This document shows, piece by piece, positions 1 to 6,607 of a stretch of DNA of 20,394 nt (positions within the stretch are counted from its first letter, which is position 1; every line of letters starts with the position of its first letter). The stretch lies in contig JBJKSO010000062.1 in assembly GCA_046703825.1 (NCBI GenBank), forward strand, positions 1 through 20,394. The letters run 5' to 3'. The translations under genes were made by a program, and so were the position numbers. This DNA is from JBJKSO01 sp046703825. GTDB lineage: Bacteria; Chloroflexota; Dormibacteria; Aeolococcales; Bog-877. A model generated the notes under the pieces. It made no database searches. It was not told the DNA's origin and saw nothing but the letters and a program-made list of their open reading frames with translations.

Positions 1-33
1 GTTAGACCGTTGGGTAACGGGCTTGCCGGCCGG

Positions 34-2262
34 TCAGCCGGAGCCCATGGCCCGGGGCAGCGTCCCACGGTAGTTCTCGGCGGCGTCGGCCAGCGCGAGC
101 GAGGCTTGGCCGCCGCCTTCGATGGTGATCCGGTCGCCGCCGACCTCACCGAGCACCGTCAAGGGGACGTCGAGCCTCAGACAGCGGGCCTCGAGCTCGG
201 CCACCCCCGCGGGAGCAGTGCTGAGCAGGTACCGCCCAGGAGCCTCGCCGAAGAGCCAGGCCTCGGCGCGATGCGGGTCGGCCGGAGTGGAAGGGAAGTC
301 GAGCCGCACCCGGGCGCCGGTCTCCCCGGCGAGGCAGCACTGGGTCAGCGCCACCGCCAGGCCACCCAGCGAGCAGTCGTGGGCGCTTCGGGCGAGTCCC
401 GAGCGCACGGCGTTGCGCACCATCTCGGCCGTGCGCGCCACCAACCCCAGATCCACTTCGGGGGGGCCACCGGTGATCTCGCTCTGCAGCAGGCGCTGGT
501 GCTCGGAGCCGCAGAGGCCGGGTCGCGAGGCCGGACCCACCAGCACGATCCGGTCCCCTGCCGAGCGAAAGGCCGGACCGACGCCGCGCCTCACCCGCGG
601 CACCGACCCCACCATCCCCACCACCGCGGTTGGCGGGATGCTGCTGCCCTGATAGTGGTTGTAGAGGCTGACGTTGCCGCTCACCACCGGCAGCCGCAGG
701 GCGCGGGCCGATCGGTCCAGCCCGTGGACGGCGCGCTCCAGCTGCCACATCACCTCGGGCTGGTCGGGGTCGCCGAAGTTGAGGCAGTTGGTGATCGCCA
801 GCGGGGTGGCGCCGAGGCAGGCAAGGTTGGCCACGCCCTCGGCGACCGCCATCGAGGTGGCGCGCTCGGGGTCGAGCGCCCCGCTGCGATGAGCGCCGTC
901 CAGCGAGATCGCCAGCCCATCGCGGCGCCCCTTGAAGCGAAGCACCGCCGCATCCGAGCCGGCGATCACCACCGTGTCGTCGCCGACCTGTTGGTCGTAC
1001 TGGCGAAAGACCCAGGAGCGATCGCTGCAGTTGGGCGAACCCAAAAGCCGGCGCCAGGACTGCTCCAGCGGCTCAGGGGTGGCCTGGCCCAGCTCGGGGC
1101 GGTGGATCTGCTCGCGGACCTCCCAGGGCGCCTGCGCCACCGGGTGCCTCACGGGGACTCCGTCCACCAGGACCGAAAGCGGCAGCTCGGCCACCGGCTC
1201 ACCCTGGTCCAAGACCCGCAAGACCGGGTCGGGGATCACCCGGCCCACCTGCTCGCAGTGGAGGCCCCAGCGCCGGAACACGGCCAGGACCGCCGCCTGG
1301 GTCCCCTCCTCCACCACCAGCACCATCCGCTCCTGGGACTCGCTCAGCATCACGTGGTAGGGGGACATGCCGCTCTCGCGACGAGGAACCAAAGCGGTGT
1401 CCAGCTCGATCCCGACTCCACCCCGGTGCGCCATCTCGGCGCAGCTGCTGGTGAGACCGGCGGCGCCGCAGTCCTGCAGGGCGACCAGCTCGGGGCATCC
1501 GGCCAGCTCCAGGCAGGCCTCCAAAAGGCACTTCTCCATGAAGGGGTTGCCCACCTGCACCGCCGGCCGGCGGTCCTCACCGGCATCGTCCAGCTGGACC
1601 GACGCGAAGGTGGCGCCGTGAATGCCGTCGCGGCCGGTGTCCGCCCCCACCAGCAGCACCGGGTTCCCCGGTCCGCTGGCGCGGGCATGCACCAGCTGGC
1701 CCTCGGACGCCAGGCCGACGCACATGGCATTGACGATGCAGTTGTCCTTGTAGCCCGGCGCGAAGTAGGTCTCCCCACCGACGGTGGGGACGCCGATGCA
1801 GTTGCCGTACCAGCCGATCCCCTCCACCACCTGCGAGAAGCGGTGACGCTGGCTGCGGTCGCTGAGCTCGCCGAAGCGGATCGCGTCCAGCAGCGCCACC
1901 GGCCGGGCGCCCATGGCGAAGACGTCGCGCAGGATGCCGCCCACCCCGGTGGCCGCGCCCTGAACCGGCTCGACGGCGCTCGGGTGGTTGTGGGACTCGA
2001 CCTTGAAGCAGCAGAGCAGTCCCTGACCCAGGTCGATCACCCCGGCGTTCTCGCCCGGCCCCAGGCGCACCCGCTCCCCCTCCGAGCTGAGCTGGCCCAG
2101 CAACGGCCGGGAGGTCTTGTAGGAGCAGTGCTCCGACCAGAGCGCCGCGAGCATCCCCAGCTCCAGCGAGTTGGGCTGCCGGCCCAGCTGCTCGACCGCA
2201 GAGCGGTACTCCTGGGGGCTCAGCGCCAGCGCCGCCAGCTGCGCGGAGCTCGGCTCCACCAC
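34..2262 (-). CDS. purL: Phosphoribosylformylglycinamidine synthase, large subunit (small-type PurL)
   Basis: This is the synthetase subunit that makes FGAM from FGAR, ATP and ammonia in de novo purine synthesis (step 4). The protein has 742 residues, the size of the small PurL that needs separate PurS and PurQ, and both lie immediately upstream. The N-terminal SEHCSYK motif is at residues 43-49. The KVESHNHPSAVEP ATP/FGAR-binding segment and the duplicated AIRS-like halves follow. The start is GTG at 2262, 8 nt after the purQ stop. A second in-frame GTG at 2259 is equally possible, because a GAGGTAGG Shine-Dalgarno sequence lies just upstream (2265-2272). It is the last visible gene of the purB-C-S-Q-L operon, and only 33 bp of the window lie beyond its stop. 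I see no missing key residues. Confidence 0.97.
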   Translation of the reverse strand: MVEPSSAQLAALALSPQEYRSAVEQLGRQPNSLELGMLAALWSEHCSYKTSRPLLGQLSSEGERVRLGPGENAGVIDLGQGLLCCFKVESHNHPSAVEPVQGAATGVGGILRDVFAMGARPVALLDAIRFGELSDRSQRHRFSQVVEGIGWYGNCIGVPTVGGETYFAPGYKDNCIVNAMCVGLASEGQLVHARASGPGNPVLLVGADTGRDGIHGATFASVQLDDAGEDRRPAVQVGNPFMEKCLLEACLELAGCPELVALQDCGAAGLTSSCAEMAHRGGVGIELDTALVPRRESGMSPYHVMLSESQERMVLVVEEGTQAAVLAVFRRWGLHCEQVGRVIPDPVLRVLDQGEPVAELPLSVLVDGVPVRHPVAQAPWEVREQIHRPELGQATPEPLEQSWRRLLGSPNCSDRSWVFRQYDQQVGDDTVVIAGSDAAVLRFKGRRDGLAISLDGAHRSGALDPERATSMAVAEGVANLACLGATPLAITNCLNFGDPDQPEVMWQLERAVHGLDRSARALRLPVVSGNVSLYNHYQGSSIPPTAVVGMVGSVPRVRRGVGPAFRSAGDRIVLVGPASRPGLCGSEHQRLLQSEITGGPPEVDLGLVARTAEMVRNAVRSGLARSAHDCSLGGLAVALTQCCLAGETGARVRLDFPSTPADPHRAEAWLFGEAPGRYLLSTAPAGVAELEARCLRLDVPLTVLGEVGGDRITIEGGGQASLALADAAENYRGTLPRAMGSG

Positions 2263-2270
2263 CGCCTACC

Positions 2271-2960
2271 TCAAGCGGCCAGCGCGCGCCGCTGGGCCAG
2301 CCCGGCTAGGAGGCGCAGTCCGTCCGAGGAGCCCAGCAGGTTCTCGCAGGCACGCTCGGGATGGGGCATCAAGCCGAGGACGTTGCGGCCTTCGTTGAGG
2401 ACGGCAGCGATGGCGTCGAGCGACCCGTTGGGGTTGGCCCCAGGGTCGTCCCGTCCCTCCCCGTCGCAGTAGCGCATGGCCACCAGGTCGAGATCCCGCA
2501 GCCGCGCCAGGGTTTCCCGGTCGACGAAGTAGCGGCCCTCACCGTGGGAGATCGGCATCCGCAGCACCTCGCCCGGCGAGGTTCCCGAAAGAGCGGTCTC
2601 GATGCGCAGGTCCACCTGCCGGCACACATAGCGCAGGCTCTGGTTGCGCAGCAGGGCGCCAGGCAGAAGCCCCGCCTCGCAGAGGATCTGAAAGCCGTTG
2701 CAGCTGCCCAGCAAGAGTCCTCCGCCACGGGCGTGCTCGGCCACCGATTCCATGAGCGGCGAGAAGCGTGCGATCGCGCCCGGGCGCAGGTAGTCGCCAT
2801 GCGCGAACCCGCCAGGCAGCACGACGCAGTCGCTCTGCTGCAGGTCGCGGTCCTGATGCCAGAGCGGCACCGCCTCCGCCCCGAACAGGGAGACTGCGTA
2901 GAGGAAGTCGCGGTCGCTCCAGGTCCCCGGGAACACGGCGATGCCGAACCGGAAGGCCAC
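2271..2960 (-). CDS. purQ: Phosphoribosylformylglycinamidine synthase, glutaminase subunit PurQ
   Basis: This class I glutamine amidotransferase hydrolyses glutamine and channels ammonia to PurL in the PurSQL complex. With the start chosen here it has 229 residues, normal for PurQ. The nucleophile is C87 in GSCNGFQ, and the His-Glu pair is H200/E202 in MPHPER. The open frame continues upstream to 3029, but that part overlaps purS out of frame and has no PurQ similarity. The GTG at 2960 lies 2 nt after the purS stop, has GGAGG upstream, and gives the expected beginning MAFRFGIAVFPG. Tight spacing to purS and purL implies co-translation of the three subunits. Confidence 0.96.
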   Translation of the reverse strand: MAFRFGIAVFPGTWSDRDFLYAVSLFGAEAVPLWHQDRDLQQSDCVVLPGGFAHGDYLRPGAIARFSPLMESVAEHARGGGLLLGSCNGFQILCEAGLLPGALLRNQSLRYVCRQVDLRIETALSGTSPGEVLRMPISHGEGRYFVDRETLARLRDLDLVAMRYCDGEGRDDPGANPNGSLDAIAAVLNEGRNVLGLMPHPERACENLLGSSDGLRLLAGLAQRRALAA

Positions 2961-2962
2961 GG

Positions 2963-3232
2963 TCAGCCGGCCTCCGCCAGCTCGAAGCGGTACTCCTCGA
3001 TCACCCCGTTGCTCAGCAGCCGCCGGCACATCTCATCCACCCGGAGCTTGGCTGTGGACTCGCTCTCGGCCTCCAGCTCCAAGCGCACGAACTTGCCCAC
3101 CCGGACGCCGCGGACTTCTTGGTACCCGAGCGTGTGCAGGGCTTCGTTGACGGCCAACCCCTGGGGGTCGTTGACCACCGGCTTGAGGGTTACCACCACC
3201 TCCGCGGTGAACCGGCGGCCGTCAGCGGGCAC
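2963..3232 (-). CDS. purS: Phosphoribosylformylglycinamidine synthase subunit PurS
   Basis: This small subunit bridges PurL and PurQ in the FGAM synthase complex. The 89-residue product matches the family in size. It has the typical N-terminal beta strand EVVVTLKP, followed by NDPQG, a predicted helix, and VGKFVRLELE. The start is GTG at 3232, giving about ten residues before the conserved strand, which is normal. The Shine-Dalgarno is weak (GGGGCGAGA). It is followed at once by purQ. Unlike its neighbours it is separated from the upstream gene purC by about 400 bp, so it may have its own promoter or leader. Confidence 0.93.
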   Translation of the reverse strand: MPADGRRFTAEVVVTLKPVVNDPQGLAVNEALHTLGYQEVRGVRVGKFVRLELEAESESTAKLRVDEMCRRLLSNGVIEEYRFELAEAG

Positions 3233-3632
3233 TCTCGCCCCAGCCTTCGCGTCCGGGCGCGAACGGGCACAGACGCACCCACCGCGGGGGGCAAGCGCTT
3301 CCGGCCGGGGTCACGAGAGAAGCCTAGCTGGACGCTAATCTTTGGCGCGGCCACCGGGAGCGACGCAGGCCTTAAGCCGCCACCCCGGCCGCGCCAGCTT
3401 TCTCCGCCGGTCTTTCCACCGGCGCCTGGGCGACAGCGAGCCGGCCCTGACCGAGCGCCAGAGGCTCCAACACCTCTTCTGGTTGATCCTGCGCAGCGAT
3501 ACGGGAGCCTCGACCCGACCAGCACTGGCCGCCCGCGTTGGGTGTGGCCAGCCTCAGCAGCTGCCGGGATCGCGCCGCCGGCTTCAAATCTCACGCGCTC
3601 GCCACCGCGGCCCTATTCGCCTGGGCGGGCGT
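3233..3632. other. 400-bp non-coding gap between purC and purS
   Basis: No convincing gene lies here. The open frames on both strands have low-complexity Arg/Ala/Pro/Gly composition and resemble no family I know. The region is unusual because every other junction in this purine operon is tight. It contains a perfect 10-nt inverted repeat (listed separately) with a small GGC/GCC hairpin in its loop. It may hold a leader or internal promoter for purSQL, or an attenuation element. No U-rich terminator tail is visible. Confidence 0.55.
3343..3396 (-). repeat. Inverted repeat (10-bp arms, 34-nt loop) upstream of purS
   Basis: TGGCGCGGCC at 3343-3352 is the exact reverse complement of GGCCGCGCCA at 3387-3396. 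The minus-strand transcript running from purC toward purS would fold this into a GC-rich hairpin about 110 nt before the purS start. The loop contains GGCCTTAAGCC, which can form a small inner stem. No run of T follows, so a classical intrinsic terminator is not supported. An RNA stability element or protein-binding site is possible. Confidence 0.5.
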
Positions 3633-4493
3633 TTACAGCGCGAGGCCGGTGACCCGGAGGCACACCTCGAGGTAACGTCGTCTCACCTCCTCGACCAACC
3701 GGGAGGGCAGCGCGGGCGCGGGGGGATGGCGGTCCCAGCCGCTTTCAAGCAGGTGGTCGCGGATCAGCTGCTTGTCGAGTCCGACCGGCGAGCTGCCGGC
3801 GTTGTCCGCCTCCCAGAGTCGGGAGGAATCCGGAGTCAGCAGCTCGTCGATGAGGTGCAGCTGGCCGTCTATCCAACCAAACTCGAACTTGGTGTCCGCC
3901 AGCACCAGTCCGACCTGGCCCAAACGCTCCGCCGCCGCAGCGAAGATGCGCAGGCTGAGCGCCTCGAGACGTTCGGCCAGCTCCTCTCCGAGCTGGTCCG
4001 CCAGCTGTCGCCGGGTGATGTTGACGTCGTGACCGGCGTCGTTCTTGGTCGCCGGGGTGAAGCGGAGCTCGGGCAGAGCGTCGCCGAAGTCGAGCCCCAC
4101 GGGGAGCGGCTCGCCGGCCAGAGTTCCCCGCTCGCGGTACTCGGACCACCCGCTGCCGGCCAAGCGCTGGCGCACCACGCACTCGATGTCGATCCGCTCG
4201 GCCCGGCGCACCAGCATGGAGCGGTCGGCGAGCGCCTCCGGCACCCCCGCCTGGGTCGCGAGGAGGTGGTTGGGGACCAGGCCTGCCGTCTTGGCGAACC
4301 AGAACTTGGAGAGCGCGGTCAGCACCCGGCCCTTGTCGGGGATCAGCGTGGGCAGGACGCAGTCGAACGCGGAAACGCGGTCGGTGGACACCATCAGCAG
4401 ACGGTCGTCCAGCTCGAAGGTGTCGCGCACCTTGCCCCGGCGGAACAGCCGCAACCCGGGCAGCTCGACCTCGCCCACAGCGGCCAGGGTCAC
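3633..4493 (-). CDS. purC: Phosphoribosylaminoimidazole-succinocarboxamide synthase (SAICAR synthetase)
   Basis: The enzyme joins aspartate to CAIR using ATP to make SAICAR. The 286-residue product has the N-terminal signature GKVRDTFEL with STDRVSAFD, then LSKFWFA and PNHLLA. The DTKFEFG and IDELLTPDSSR segments of the active site follow. This is the longer form also found in actinobacteria and eukaryotes rather than the roughly 240-residue E. coli form. The start is GTG at 4493, overlapping the purB stop in the four bases GTGA, so translation is probably coupled to purB. It ends with TAA at 3633, and a long gap separates it from purS. Confidence 0.96.
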   Translation of the reverse strand: MTLAAVGEVELPGLRLFRRGKVRDTFELDDRLLMVSTDRVSAFDCVLPTLIPDKGRVLTALSKFWFAKTAGLVPNHLLATQAGVPEALADRSMLVRRAERIDIECVVRQRLAGSGWSEYRERGTLAGEPLPVGLDFGDALPELRFTPATKNDAGHDVNITRRQLADQLGEELAERLEALSLRIFAAAAERLGQVGLVLADTKFEFGWIDGQLHLIDELLTPDSSRLWEADNAGSSPVGLDKQLIRDHLLESGWDRHPPAPALPSRLVEEVRRRYLEVCLRVTGLAL

Positions 4494-5836
4494 GAGCAGC
4501 CCACCGGCTTCTCGGCAGGCGGGGGCGCCCAGGTCCCCTCCTCGATCAGCCCCAGACGGGCGAAGGTGGCGTCGACGTGAGCCAGGTAGGGGCCGGGGTC
4601 GAAGCAGGCCGCCACCCCGGCGCCTCCCAGCGCCTGCACCACCTCAGGCGAGGCTTCCACCTCGCCGCGGAAACTGCCGCCGGGGCGGTCGGCGGTCATG
4701 GCCAGCCCCTGGACCAGGCGGTAGGCACGCTCCCGCGACCAGCCGGCGGCGATGAGGGCCAAGAGCACCCGCTGACTGGCGTACAGCTGCCCGCGCCAGC
4801 CCAGGTTGGCCGCCATCTGCTGCTCGTCTACCTCGATCCCCTCGAGCACCGAGCGCGCGGTGCGAAGCATGTGCACCGTGACCATGGTGGCGTCAGGCAG
4901 GGCGACCCGCTCCACGGACGAGTGCGAGATGTCCCGCTCGTGCCAGAGCGCCACGTTCTCGATCCCGGCAAGCGCCCAGCCGCGCAGCAGCCGGGCCAGC
5001 CCGGCCACCTGCTCGAGCCGCACCGGGTTGCGCTTGTGCGGCATCGCCGACGATCCCTTCTGCCGGGCGCTGAAGGGCTCGCGCACCTCGCCGACCTCGG
5101 TGCGCTGCAGGTGGCGGAGGTTGGTGGCCAGCCGTTCCAAGCACGCCCCCAGCAGCGCCAGCGCGCAGAGAAAGGCGGCGTGCCGATCCCGGGCCAGCAC
5201 CTGGGTGGTGACCTGCGCCGGACGGAGGCCGAGGAGCTCAAGAGCCCGCTCTTCCACCTCAGGCGAGGCGGTGGCGTGCGTACCCACGGTGCCGGAGACC
5301 TTGCCGACGGTCACCTCCCCCAGGGCCTGCCGCAGCCGCCGGCCGCTGCGCCGCAGCTCATCCCAGTGGTTGGCCAACGCCAGGCCGAAGGTGAGGGGCT
5401 CCGCGTGCATCCCGTGCGTGCGCCCCACCATCGGAGTGGTGCGATAACGGATGGCGAGCTGGCCTAGCCCCGCGAGCAGCTCCTCCAGATCCGTGGCCAG
5501 AATCGCGCCCACCTCGCCGAGCTGGAGCGCCAGAGCGGTGTCGAGCACATCCTGGCTGGTGAGGCCAAGGTGCACCCAGCGGCCCTCCGGACCGAGCTGC
5601 TCCTGCACGGCGCTGACGAAGGCGGCCAGGTCGTGGCCCTGCTCGGCCTCCAACTCCTGCACCCGCGCGGGACTCGGCGCCTGCGCACGCTCCAGAGCTA
5701 CAAGGTCGGTGTTTCCGATCTCACCCAGCTCGGCTCGCGCACGGCAGACAGCGAGCTCAACCCGCAACCAAAGCTCAAGCCGGTGCTGGTCGGACCAGAT
5801 CCGCCGGAGGTCCGCCGGGGCATAGCGGTCAATCAT
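4490..5836 (-). CDS. purB: Adenylosuccinate lyase
   Basis: It cleaves SAICAR to AICAR and adenylosuccinate to AMP, releasing fumarate in both cases. The 448-residue protein has all three conserved blocks of the fumarase/aspartase superfamily: HLGLTSQDVLDTA around residues 89-101, GRTHGMHAEP with H141, and the signature loop GSSAMPHKRNP at 261-271 with the catalytic Ser. The start is ATG at 5836, preceded by AAGGGG at a suitable distance. It is the first gene of the purB-C-S-Q-L block and is divergent from the ECF sigma gene. A TATACT hexamer upstream (5879-5884) is its likely -10. Confidence 0.97.
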   Translation of the reverse strand: MIDRYAPADLRRIWSDQHRLELWLRVELAVCRARAELGEIGNTDLVALERAQAPSPARVQELEAEQGHDLAAFVSAVQEQLGPEGRWVHLGLTSQDVLDTALALQLGEVGAILATDLEELLAGLGQLAIRYRTTPMVGRTHGMHAEPLTFGLALANHWDELRRSGRRLRQALGEVTVGKVSGTVGTHATASPEVEERALELLGLRPAQVTTQVLARDRHAAFLCALALLGACLERLATNLRHLQRTEVGEVREPFSARQKGSSAMPHKRNPVRLEQVAGLARLLRGWALAGIENVALWHERDISHSSVERVALPDATMVTVHMLRTARSVLEGIEVDEQQMAANLGWRGQLYASQRVLLALIAAGWSRERAYRLVQGLAMTADRPGGSFRGEVEASPEVVQALGGAGVAACFDPGPYLAHVDATFARLGLIEEGTWAPPPAEKPVGCS

Positions 5837-5878
5837 CTGGCCGGCCCCTTAGCGCGATGGCGGTGGACACCACGGTCG

Positions 5879-5884
5879 AGTATA
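5879..5884 (-). promoter_or_regulatory. Candidate -10 box for the purB operon
   Basis: The minus strand reads TATACT here, five of six matches to the bacterial -10 consensus. It would place the transcript start near 5872, giving a 5' leader of about 36 nt before purB. No good -35 hexamer stands at 16-18 nt, so the call rests on the -10 and its position in the 159-bp divergent region (5837-5995). I see no clear operator there. Confidence 0.35.
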
Positions 5885-5995
5885 TGGGCGGCGGAGAGAG
5901 CCGAAGCCGGGTCACAAAGCATCGCCGGCGCCCTCAGGCAAGGTACCTTTTCTCCAAGCTGCCAGGGCCTGGTCCGATGCCCTCAGTAACCAACC

Positions 5996-6607
5996 GTGAG
6001 CCGCCCTCGTTCGGACTGGCGGCCGGAGCGCCCGGGATTGTCCCTGCCACTGGAGTACGAAGAGCAGCTCATCGCCCGGGCCCAGGCCGACCCGGAGTGC
6101 TTCGGCGAGCTGTATGACCACTACTTCCCGCAGATCTACCGGTACGTGGCCTCCCGGGTGCGCGACCAGGACCTGGCCGAGGACATCACCAGCGAGGTCT
6201 TCTTCAAGGCGCTGCGCGCCATCGGCCGCTACCGGCCGAGCGGACATCCCTTCTCGGCCTGGCTGTACCAGATCGCCATCAACGCCATCACCGACCACTT
6301 CCGCGGCCGTAAGCGCACCGAGGAGAGTCTGGAGAGCAAGCCCGAGCTGCTGGACCCAGCCCCCGCGGTCGAGGAGGCGGTCACCGAACGGCTCAGGACC
6401 AGCCAGATCTGGGACGCCATCGCGTCGCTGCCCGAGCAGCAGCGGATCGCCATGACCCTCAAGTACCAAGAGGACATGAAGCTGGCCGAGATCGGCCGGA
6501 TCATGGGCAAGAGCGAGGGGGCGGTGAAGCTGCTGATCTTCCGGGCCACCGCCACCCTCCGGGGCCGGCTGCAGCGCAAGGCGGACTCCAGCGAGGTGCT
6601 CATTTGA
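5996..6607 (+). CDS. ECF-family RNA polymerase sigma factor
   Basis: This is an extracytoplasmic-function sigma-70 factor of 203 residues. Region 2 runs from about residue 25 to 90: FGELYDHYFPQIYRYVASRV, then DLAEDITSEVFFKAL (the -10 recognition helix area) and AWLYQIAINAITDHFR. Region 4 covers about residues 138-195: LPEQQRIAMTLKYQE, LAEIGRIMGKSEGAVK (helix-turn-helix for -35 binding) and LRGRL. The start is uncertain. GTG at 5996 has no evident Shine-Dalgarno, while an in-frame TTG at 6038 has GGAG nearby and begins just before the conserved domain. The stop TGA overlaps the TTG start of the next gene (TTGA), which couples it to a membrane protein that probably restrains it. Confidence 0.93.
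   Translation: MSRPRSDWRPERPGLSLPLEYEEQLIARAQADPECFGELYDHYFPQIYRYVASRVRDQDLAEDITSEVFFKALRAIGRYRPSGHPFSAWLYQIAINAITDHFRGRKRTEESLESKPELLDPAPAVEEAVTERLRTSQIWDAIASLPEQQRIAMTLKYQEDMKLAEIGRIMGKSEGAVKLLIFRATATLRGRLQRKADSSEVLI

Noticed and set aside
7..20. CCGTT-GGGT-AACGG hairpin just past the purL stop, as a terminator
   Set aside because: The stem is only five bp with no T run, and the window ends here, so the context cannot be judged.
10..2472. An 820-codon open frame on the plus strand opposite purL and purQ
   Set aside because: It is the antisense shadow of two clear enzymes. Long open antisense frames are expected at this GC content. Its product is low-complexity Ala/Arg/His/Gly with no known domain.
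2961..3029. Upstream extension of the PurQ frame
   Set aside because: It overlaps purS out of frame and adds residues absent from the family. GTG at 2960 has a good ribosome-binding site.
3479..3492. CTGGTTGATCCTGC, identical to the start of eukaryotic 18S rRNA
   Set aside because: The match ends after 14 bases and the flanks show no rRNA structure, so it is chance.
3560..3605. A tRNA T-loop-like string (GGCTTCAAATC) near the purC end
   Set aside because: The adjacent bases do not pair into a T stem, and no acceptor or anticodon arms are found at the right distances.
3342..4580. A 412-codon plus-strand frame opposite purC, and similar long frames opposite purB, accC, the oadA-like gene and guaB3
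   Set aside because: Same GC-driven shadow effect. The opposite strand carries complete, well-conserved proteins.
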